A stretch of DNA of 64,000 nt from Taxillus chinensis (lineage: Eukaryota; Streptophyta; Magnoliopsida; Santalales; Loranthaceae). The notes beneath the pieces are model-generated. The model was given only the letters and a program-made list of their open reading frames with translations, was not told the DNA's origin and made no database searches. Made by a program: the position numbers and the translations under genes. Shown one piece after another: positions 56,658-64,000 of this stretch. The stretch covers positions 37,462,107 through 37,526,106 of the forward strand of contig CM042091.1 of NCBI GenBank assembly GCA_023512835.1. The letters run 5' to 3'. The first letter of the stretch is position 1. Each line of letters begins with the position of its first letter.

Positions 56658-56669
56658 TGGTATCAAAGC
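56658..56669 (+). promoter_or_regulatory. E3 primer binding site, unit B
   Basis: TGGTATCAAAGC, three bases after the LTR. The leader 56670-57138 is non-coding; its first 150 bp form the conserved block. Confidence 0.85.
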
Positions 56670-57138
56670 ATGGTCTAGTTGGCCTAGGGTAGTGGGCGGA
56701 CTTGGTTATCTTGAGTCCTTTGGAGGCGCCTGGAGGGACATGCCTGATCAACATGGTCCTCTTTGAGCCTCTAAGGTGTACTTGGGGTAGTCCAGTCTTG
56801 TGGTAGGGTTTGCATGCATGGGCATTAGGGCACTAGTTGCATTTGTTTATGTATGTTTTTGTGGATGCTATATATGTGGAACAAAAAAAATGCTATGTAC
56901 AATGTGGATTGAACTGTGACAATGTGAAATGTGATTAAGTGTGAAATATTAAATGTGGTTTTTCCTTCTTTATATGAGTTATGTGCAATGTGGATTGAAC
57001 GGTGTAATGTGGATTAATGCAAAGAGTGTAATGCTATATGACAGTTGTTATAGAATTGTTAAGTGGGGTAGAGGTAGTGTCGTGCGATAGTTAGTGAATG
57101 CAATTTGACGATTATCCTTCTTACTTCATGTAGTAAGA

Positions 57139-58534
57139 ATGCCGCCGAGGAGAGTGACACGTGCGTCCGGGGCAGTGGCTGATGAGTCATCTGCCCATGA
57201 GGGCCCAGGTGCGGGATAGCCCGCTGGAGGACATGCGCTGTTGCTAGCGCAGCTGTGTGAGGGCATCTGGCAGGAAGTCCAGGAGCTGAGGGAAGGTATC
57301 CGGTAAGAAGTTCGGGAGGAGGTGCACCGTGAGATGGTGGCACAGCAGGTGGTGCCACCACCACCACCACTAGTGGGGGAGCTACCTCGTGAGCGTGAGA
57401 GTTCGTTGGGTGTCATACTGATACACCGTGCAGAGGATGATGTTGTGATGAGGTTCCGAAAGGAACAACCTCCAAGGTTCAAGGGAGAAGGTGACCCCGT
57501 GGTAGCTGAGCATTGGCTGAGGCAGATTGAGCATGTATTTTCCTTTCTCTTACCCCGGGAGGAGGATAAGGTGAGGTTGGCCATTCGGCAGCTGGAGGGG
57601 AATGCTTTGGAGTGGTGGCTGAGTGTCGCGGGGAGCCGTACAGTGCAGTTTATGCTCTGGGAGGAGTTCTTGCAGCTCCTCTTCCATGATGAATTCTTCC
57701 CGGAGTCTTTGAGGTGGCAGAAGAGAGAGGAGTTTGGCAGCCTGAAACAAGGATTAAAGACGGTGCCTGAGTATGAACGCAAATTCCGGAGCTTGAGAAG
57801 ATTTGCTCCCGAGAACGTGGTGCAGGAGGACCTGAAGGCCCACAAGTTCACCTTGGGTCTTAGGCCGGCCCTTAGGTAGAGGGTGGTAATTCTGCATTTA
57901 AAGACCTATGCTGAGGTTGTCGAGACGGCCCGTATAGCTGAGAGAGAGCTTGATGATGGGAGGCAGGCTCATCTGGGTCGCAAGTTGCAGAGTGCACCTG
58001 ATCGAGATTCAGGGTCCAAGAGGCTCAAGACTGAGGAGTCAGATAGCGATTCTTTTCGCAGCCGGGATCAGCCATCTATGAACCCAGGGAGGTTCACCCT
58101 TGGCGGCAGTAGACAGGGAGGTCGATCGAGGGGTCTACCTAGTGGTTGCCATTGTTATGGGGAGCAGGGTCACTTCAAGGGGGAGTGTCCCAAGAAGGAC
58201 TAGCGGTGCAACAACTATGGACAAGAGGGCCATTTGCGTCGGGTTTGCAGGAGTGGCAATAGGGGAGCAGGAGGCGTAACATCCAGCATGAGGAGTGATG
58301 CTAGCTTCCGTGCACCAGCGGAGAGACCAGCTCGTCAGTGGCAAACTAGCCAGGCAGGATCAAGCCATACCCGACTTCAAGGGAGGCCAGAGCGACAGCA
58401 GATTGATGCTAGAGGCAGTCAGGGCGGGAACCGCCTAGCGAGTGAGCCGACCAGTGACACGGGTCAAGGGAGGGTGTTTGCGCTGAATGCAACAACCAAG
58501 GAGGAGGCTGAGCTACCACCTCCACCAGTGGAGG
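57139..58534 (+). pseudogene. E3 gag
   Basis: Starts ATG 57139 (MPPRRVTRASGAVADESSAHEG) and reads in one frame to 58534 apart from a few stops (near 57213, 57301, 57877 and 58200). Capsid: DDVVMRFRKEQPPRFKGEGDPVVAEHWL, LEGNALEWWLSVAGSRTVQF, LKTVPEYERKFRSLRRFAPE and AHKFTLGLRPALR. Nucleocapsid: CHCYGEQGHFKGEC and CNNYGQEGHLRRVC; the second Cys of each knuckle is tyrosine. The frame ends in ELPPPPVE, where S is inserted; PGRVGP-type sequence resumes after 60344. Confidence 0.85.
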
Positions 58535-59339
58535 TGTAAGGACCCGTACCTTGAGTTAGTCAGTTTTGCCTCCTGAGTAGAGTTTTTCTAGATTTTGACC
58601 TAGTAAATGGACTCCAATGAATTCACGTGCAAAAGGAAAGATGCTTAGAATGGTGTCCTCTATCTACCACAGAAGTTTCAGGCCAAATGGACATGTATGT
58701 GAGGTGCACGTGATATGGGTCCAATTCACGTGCAAGTGTGGTTGACTTCTAAATGATGCAAGGAGGCTAGGGGTGAAGTTTGAGAGCATTTGGAGTCCAT
58801 ATGGAGGTGCACGTGAATTGGGAAATTCACGTGCAAATTGGGGAATTCACGTGCAAATTGGCGTGCAGGCATATTTTTGCATGGTTCCCTTGGTTTTGAC
58901 ATTCTAAGGAACTTTCTCCAAAGGACCATGTTGAAATTCTGAGTATTTTGGCCTATATGGGTGCGGAAAGGTGCTAACTTGTGTGATCAAAACTACGTCA
59001 TTTTGATGCTTGGGATTCACTTAATCAAAACTACGTCGTTTTGATGTTGTGTTGTCTATATAAGGAGGAGAAGCCCTCTGTTTTAGGTTTAGGGTTTGTT
59101 GCTTCACCGGCCGTCGCAAAGAGAGAGAGAGAGAGGGAAGGAGAGCTCCTGGGTCTTGCCGGGCGTCTTGCGTGGGTGGTCGGTGCTTCGTGGGTGGACG
59201 GCGTTCGGCTTGGGATCGGACCGTTCTTTGTGTTGTTGCGTTTTCCTTGAGGTAGGGATTCTGTTCTTCCTAAGTCCTCCTCTGTCCTAGGGTCCTAGGG
59301 CAGAATATGAGTTATATCTGTTATATTATTTATATGTAA

Positions 59340-59369
59340 ATTCATATAGGTGTGACCTCCTATATGAAT
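59340..59369 (+). other. Conserved R-region hairpin in S
   Basis: ATTCATATAGG, loop TGTGACCT, CCTATATGAAT: perfect 11-bp arms, same as in the E2 5' LTR. Confidence 0.65.
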
Positions 59370-59680
59370 GTTGGCCTTCAGTGGCGTTTTGGTGTGATTT
59401 CTGAGGTTGGGTGGTTAGTGCATGATAAGTGTTTGATAAAATGCCGGTGTGGATATGCCTGTATGAATATGCCTGTGTGTATGCTCAGAATGTGTTTGAA
59501 ATAATGCCTGTGAGGCTATGCATATTATGTGTTTGAAATAATAGCTGTGTGGCTGGGTTTGCGAGCCTGTGAATATATGCATGCTAAGTGTTCGACGTTA
59601 TTCCCGTGTGACTAAGCATATTAAGTGTTTGATGTTATACCTGTATGGCCTTATGTGCCGCGTGTTTTGCTTGTACACCC

Positions 59681-59850
59681 GGTGGCTGTGGAAGCCCGGG
59701 ACTGTTTTGTGGAACCCGGTGGCTGTGGAAGCCCGGGACTGTTTTGTGGAACCCGGTGGCTGTGGAAGCCCGGGACTATTTTGTGGAGCCCGGTGGCTGT
59801 GGAAGCCCGGGACTGTTCTTGAAACCCGGTGGCTGTGGAAGCCCGGGAGT
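59681..59850 (+). repeat. 37-bp minisatellite in S
   Basis: Five units starting at 59681, 59718, 59755, 59792 and 59828, theme GGTGGCTGTGGAAGCCCGGG followed by ACTGTTTTGTGGAACCC. Each unit carries the palindrome CCCGGG. It stands where the other LTRs have GCGGTTAAAT-type units. Confidence 0.92.
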
Positions 59851-60344
59851 GTTTATGTACCAGCCCATGTATGATAATGTTTGCTATTATAGCCTGTAAC
59901 CATATCTGGTGGAATAATTGTATCACGACACAGCACTTGTACACAAGTCATGTAGAAAATAGGTGCATGGGATGGGTTGGGGAGACATGATCCCTACTGA
60001 GCTGTGGTTGCTCACCCCTCCTACCATGTTGTTTTCTTTACAGGAACCTACAGGCGTTAGGTGGGACCCCAAGGTGGAAGACCTTATTTATTTTATTGTT
60101 TATGTTATTTTATTATGGGAACTGATGTAACCCCAATGGGGATGGATTGAAAAGAGGACTTTGTAATAAAGACTGATTTGGTTTGTGGACTGCTTTGATG
60201 GACTTTATTTTTCTTGAATGAGTTGTGAATGTTTTAAAATGTTAAATTCTTGATTTGTATCCTTACCCCTTTGCCCTCCGTGTGGGTAAAAGGGGAGTCA
60301 CGTACCGGTTTCCTCGGGTTGGAAATCCGGGGCGTGACAGGAGG

Positions 60345-60832
60345 GTGGGGTAGGACCATCGATGGTTAGAGGTACCCTCTTGATCTCTCATACGCTTGTT
60401 TCTGCACTTTTTGATACGGGTGCATCTTGTTTGTTTGTCGCTGAACTTATGATTAAGGGATTAGGGTTAGCATGTGTTGAGGCAGAGAGATCCCTAGCAG
60501 TGGAGTCTCCGATGGGAGGTGTGATTGAGGTGCGGCGTGTTTGTTGTGACTGTGTGCTAACTATAGGGGATGTCGAGCTTAGTTTTGATTTGCGTGTGAT
60601 ACCCTTGCAAACGTTTGACCTGATCTTGGGTATGGATTGGCTTATGGCTTTCCAGGCCAAGATAGATTGTTATCGGCGGCGTGTATCCTTCATGACACCT
60701 GCAGGGACCTCTTGCACCCTGCAGGGAGAGTGGGACTGTGAGGCGAGTCGAGTTGGGCTAGTGTTAGACCAGTGGGGTGCTATTACTGACAGGTTGGCAG
60801 CCCTCACTTTTGTTGAGGAAGGGAAAGTGTAA
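60345..60832 (+). pseudogene. E3 aspartic protease
   Basis: VRGTLLISHTLVSALFDTGASCLFVAEL gives the active-site DTG (about 60413-60421), then PMGGVIEVRRVCCDCVLTIGDVELSFDL, FDLILGMDWLMAFQAKIDCYRRRVSF and GEWDCEASR. One frame is open from about 60362 to the TAA at 60830. It is separated from its gag by S. The domain itself looks intact. Confidence 0.87.
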
Positions 60833-61800
60833 AAGAGAGTGTGACCAGCTGTTGTTGACCAATTTCAGGATGTCTTTCCTGACTAGTTAAGGAATTTACC
60901 TCCTAAGAGGAGTGTAAAGTTCACCATTGAGTTGGTACCGGGGACTGGCCCAATCTCCCAAGTGGCATATTGTATGGGGCCAGCATAGTTGAGGGAGCTT
61001 CAGAAGCAGATAGAGGAGTTAGTGGACCAGGGGTATATCAGACCGAGTACCTCACCTTGGGGTGCTCCGTTGCTCTTTGCAAAGAAGGTAGATGGCACGC
61101 TATGCCTTTGCATCGACTATAGGAAGCTGAATTCAGTGACCATGAAGAACAAGTATCCGTTGCCTCGGATAAATAACCTGTTCGACCAGTTGAGTGGGGC
61201 CCGACGGTTTTCCAAGATAGATTTGCGGTCAGGGTATCACCAGTTGAGGGTTAGAGAAGAGTACATCCCCAAGACTGCTTTTCGGTGTCGGTACGGACAC
61301 TATGAGTGGGTAGTGATGCCTTTTGTGCTCACTAATGCTCTAGCAGTATTCATGCATTTGATGAACCAAGTCTTTGCTCCATACTTGGATTCTTTCGTGG
61401 TGGTGTTTATTGACAACATCTTGGTGTATTCCAAGATGGAGAGGGAGCATGTGGAACATTTGGCAATGGTGTTGCAAACCTTGAGGGATCAGCGGTTGTT
61501 TGCTAAGTTTAGCAAATGCGAGTTTTGGATGCAGGAGGTCCATTTTCTTGGCCATGTAATGTTAGCCGAGGGAGTTAGAGTGGACCCGGCTAAGATTGAG
61601 GCTATGGCATCGTCGGGGAGGCCAACCAACGTGTTCGAGATTCGCAGTTTTCTTGGTTTGGCGGGGTATTATCGTCGATTTGTGGAGGGATTCTCCCGTT
61701 TGGCAGCTCCTATGACAGGGTTGACTCAGAAGGGAGTGAAATTTGAGTGGACTAACAAGTGTCAGCAGGCATTTGAGGCTCTCAAAACCCGTTTGACCAC
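60833..61800 (+). pseudogene. E3 reverse transcriptase, active site altered
   Basis: The frame 60989-61891 has [53 protein letters not shown] and then [13 protein letters not shown]. The second Asp of the FIDD box is Asn (AAC at 61415-61417), so the polymerase should be inactive. The thumb follows with [29 protein letters not shown] stop precedes the first stretch (TAG at 60986). Another (TAG 61889-61891) lies just beyond, in RNase H. Confidence 0.88.
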
Positions 61801-62245
61801 TGCACCTGTGTTGAGATTACCAAGGGAGGATATCCCATATGAAGTGTATTGTGATATGTCCAGGGTTGGTTTGGGGTGTGTGCTTATTTAGGAGCACAGT
61901 GTGGTAGCTTATGGGCCGAGGTAGCTAAAACCTCATGAGCAGAATTACCCTACTCATGATCTTGAGTTGGCGGCTGTCATCTTTGCTTTGAAGAGTTGGC
62001 AGCATTATCTTTTGGGGGAGAAGTTTGTGGTGTTCTCAGATCACAAGAGCCTTCAGTACATCTTCACCCAGAAGGACTTGAATTTGAGGCAGAGGAGATG
62101 GGTAGAGTATTTGCAAACCTTTGATTTTACTCTTGCCTATACCCCGGGCAAGGGTAATGTGGTGGCTGACACGTTGAGCAGAAAAGGGAAAGCTGAGGTG
62201 GCCATGAGAGAGTGGAAGCTGATGGAGCAGTTAGCGATGTTGTAG
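61801..62245 (+). pseudogene. E3 RNase H domain
   Basis: [17 protein letters not shown] ends in a TAG at 61889. It resumes after a second TAG near 61921 as [32 protein letters not shown] and [16 protein letters not shown], ending in TAG 62243-62245. The four catalytic acids are still encoded, but three stops divide the domain. Confidence 0.85.
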
Positions 62246-63400
62246 CTACAGCCTGTTGTTCGTGATGGTGGGACAATCCTGAGTCCTATGGTTGTTGTGC
62301 CTGAGCTGTACCAGCGTGTCTGGGAGGGACAGTTGGGTGACATAGAATGTGACGTCCTCCGTTCCCGTATTGCGGCTGGTGAGCTGACTGAGGATTGGAT
62401 AGAGGGTCCTGATCATGAGTTGTCTTTTCAGGGGCGGCTGGTAGTGGCTGCATCTCTTCGGGATGGGGTGATAAGGGAGTTTCATCAGTCTAGAGTTGCT
62501 GTGCATCCAGGGGGTACGAAGATGTACCACGCACTCCGAGGGCATTTTTGGTGGCCCAGAATGAAACGAGATGTGGCTGCTTTTGTTTCGAGGTGCCTCT
62601 CGTGTCAGCAAGTGAAGGCTGAGCATTAGTGGCCGGCGGGCATGTTACAGCTATTGCCAATAGCCGAATGGAAGTGGGACCACATAGTGATGGACTTTGT
62701 GACTGGACTTCCACCCACCGCCAGGGCGAAGGACATGATATGGGTAATTTTGGACCGGAAGACCAAGTCGGCCCACTTTCTTCTTGTGCGAGAGCGGGAT
62801 TCCATCGGCGCTTTAAGTCGCCTATATCTCGAACGAGATTGTGAGACCGCATGGAGTACCATCATCAATTGTGTCCGACCGAGGATTCGCGGTTCACTTC
62901 CCGGATTTTGGATAGGTTTGCAGGAGGCTATGGGGACAAAGCTTAACTTGAGTACAGCCTTTCACCCTGAGATTGACGGTCAGACTGAGAGGACAAATCA
63001 GACCATGGAGGACATGTTGAGGGCTTGTGTGCTCAATTTTGGGGTTCGTGGGCCACTCACCTTCCTTTGGTGGAGTTTGCCTACAACAACAGTTATTAGG
63101 CGTCCACTGGGATGACTCCTTTTGAGGCGTTGTATGGGAGACCATGCCGATCACCCTTGTGTTGGACCAAGGTAGGAGAGGCAACTCTCTTGGGACCACA
63201 GTTGGTTCAAGAGGCTACCGAGAAGGTTAAGTTGATTCGTCAACAGTTGTTATTAGCTTAAAGTCGGCAGAAATCCTATGTGGATCAGCGGCGGCGACCT
63301 TTGGAGTTTTCCGTGGGAGATCATGTGTTTCTCCACGTCGTGGTCATCAACGGTTTGGGCGAGGTTCCAAGTTATCTCCGCGATTTATCAGTCCTTTTAA
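62246..63400 (+). pseudogene. E3 integrase
   Basis: GDIECDVLRSRIAAGELTEDW, the HHCC finger (REFHQSRVAVHPG.. CLSCQQVKAEH, about 62475-62626), a TAG at 62627, then WKWDHIVMDFVTGLPP (first Asp). The second-Asp region is out of frame (about 62850-62890). DGQTERTNQTMEDMLRAC carries the Glu (about 62975-63020). FEALYGRP-like and GPF-like sequence follow in other frames to about 63400. It cannot be functional. Confidence 0.84.
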
Positions 63401-63735
63401 GGTTCTGGCTTGGGTGGGGACCGTGGCCTACCGGTTAGCATTGCCACCGCGATTGAGTCGGGTGCACAATGTGTTCCACGTGTCCCAGTTAAGGAAGTAT
63501 CATCTTGACCCAACTCATGTGATTGATTGGGGAACGTTGGATATTGAGGATGACATGTCCGTTGTTGAGGCCCCTATCCGTATACTGGACCGACGGGAAA
63601 AACTTTTGCGTGGTCGTGCTATTCATTTGGTTCGCGTGCTGTGGCAGCACCGTGGCATTGAGGAGGAGACATGGGAACGTGATTCCATGATGTGTGAGCA
63701 ACATCCTGGAGCAGTTCGAGGACGAACACTCTTGA
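63401..63735 (+). pseudogene. E3 chromodomain
   Basis: [73 protein letters not shown]: the Tekay-type chromodomain, in one open frame from 63414. A shift near 63705 moves the natural end (EQFEDEHS, stop at 63733-63735) out of frame. Confidence 0.85.
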
Positions 63736-63982
63736 GGGTGGGAGGTGGTTGTTGGCCAAGAGACAATTGTATGTTGTACTTCTTAGATTATTCTTTTGAG
63801 ACAATGAATTGTGATTTGTATTTGTAATTGAGATGTGCATTTGTGACATGTGGCTGTCATGTGATATGTATACGTTGTGATTCATGTGGTTATGCAAATG
63901 AGTTGCATGCGTTGTTATTCCTTGTGGTTCTAGTAACATGTGATTTCTTTTCGTGGACGAAAAGTCTTAAGGGGAAGAGGAT
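63736..63982 (+). other. E3 3' untranslated end and polypurine tract
   Basis: Non-coding, ending CGTGGACGAAAAGTCTTAAGG and the tract AAGGGGAAGAGGA (63970-63982) directly before the 3' LTR. Confidence 0.8.
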
Positions 63983-64000
63983 GTAATGACCCGTGTTTTG
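63983..64000 (+). repeat. E3 3' LTR, first 18 bp
   Basis: TGTAATGACCCGTGTTTT, matching the start of the E3 5' LTR; the rest lies beyond the window. Confidence 0.85.

Larger units (their letters stand above)
31857..59647. repeat. Tandem duplication, second copy (unit B, 27,791 bp)
   Basis: Head-to-tail repeat of the preceding 27.8 kb, with only 4 bp net length difference. Differences from unit A concentrate at CAG/CTG sites and in T, A or GA/CT runs. Stretches where unit B looks damaged (much of 31857-49000) alternate with stretches where unit A does (for example 21985-22040 and about 23590-31856). After 59647 the sequence continues with the rest of solo LTR S and of E3, which unit A lacks. 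Confidence 0.9.
59252..60043 (+). other. Candidate intron within solo LTR S
   Basis: Donor-like TTGAG|GTAGGGATTC at 59252 and acceptor GTTTTCTTTACAG ending 60043 (792 bp), CTCAC about 32 bp upstream. It encloses the perfect hairpin and the 37-bp minisatellite. Confidence 0.45.
58535..60339 (+). mobile_element. S: solo LTR in E3, with GGAGG duplication
   Basis: 1,805 bp from TGTAAGGACCCGTACC to GGGGCGTGACA, flanked by GGAGG (58530-58534 and 60340-60344). Same family as the E2 LTR at its ends and promoter, but its minisatellite is unrelated. It has G-box repeats (about 58624-58860), ACGT-core palindromes (about 58986-59045), TATA (about 59057), telobox (59086-59098), short (GA)n and AATAAA (about 60167). 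It formed by recombination between the LTRs of an inserted element. Confidence 0.93.
54863..64000 (+). mobile_element. E3: Tekay-like chromovirus, near complete, with nested solo LTR
   Basis: Plus strand: LTR 54863-56654, primer site, leader, gag 57139-58534, solo LTR S (58535-60339), protease to chromodomain 60345-63735, polypurine tract 63970-63982, and the first 18 bp of the 3' LTR (TGTAATGACCCGTG) at 63983. Without S it has the same layout as E2. It is older: it carries several stops and a change in the reverse transcriptase active site. Confidence 0.9.

Noticed and set aside
1..64000. Endogenous pararetrovirus, Helitron, MITE or tRNA genes
   Set aside because: No movement protein/coat protein order, no Helitron ends or helicase, no clear short inverted-repeat elements with TA-type duplications, and no cloverleaf-like sequence seen. 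The only tRNA-related motifs are primer sites.

Overview
The window is plant nuclear DNA made almost wholly of LTR retrotransposons nested in one another. I find no host gene, tRNA, rRNA, CRISPR array or prokaryotic feature. Evidence for a flowering plant: Ty3/gypsy chromoviruses with a C-terminal chromodomain (Tekay/Del-like), initiator-Met tRNA primer sites, an Ogre/Tat-like element with an Arg-type primer site and an extra DUF7745/plant-mobile-domain-like ORF, and telobox plus (GA)n leaders. The species cannot be named from this sequence.

Layout. Element E1 (Tekay-like, minus strand) runs from about 206 to 11252. Its integrase/RNase H junction carries N1 (630-3235), an internally deleted plus-strand element with target duplication CCAAC. 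Its long 5' LTR (6990-11252) carries a solo LTR of an Ogre-like family (7710-10375). E1 itself lies in the gag of E4, an Ogre/Tat-like minus-strand element (gag 11258-12133 and 21173 on, ORF1 to 22952, primer site 23591-23609, LTR from 23611). E2, a complete Tekay-like element (12139-21167, target duplication CTGTT, two near-identical LTRs), split the same gag. At 27103 the plus-strand Tekay-like element E3 begins (LTR, primer site, gag). It is interrupted by solo LTR S (30748 in the first copy; complete at 58535-60339, target duplication GGAGG).

The block 4062-31856 is repeated head-to-tail as 31857-59647. The junction shares only ATG, and one side falls inside the codons of the E1 reverse transcriptase FIDD motif. 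After the second copy, E3 continues through protease, reverse transcriptase, RNase H, integrase and chromodomain to its polypurine tract and the first bases of its 3' LTR at the window end.

The two copies differ almost only at CAG/CTG trinucleotides (CAG to CGG, CG or AAG; CTG to CCG, CG or TCG) and in homopolymers. Which copy looks damaged alternates along the block. This resembles read or consensus error at CHG-methylated cytosines rather than mutation, and it probably causes many of the apparent frameshifts. Pol is broken in every copy as written.

The most novel biological signal is shared by all five chromovirus LTR types. After a TATA box and a telobox/(GA)n leader, each has a conserved AG|GTAGGG donor-like site. 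Each then has a hairpin or its relic, a family-specific minisatellite, a CTCAC branch-like site and a polypyrimidine-AG acceptor before the polyadenylation signal. This is a candidate intron lying wholly inside the LTR.
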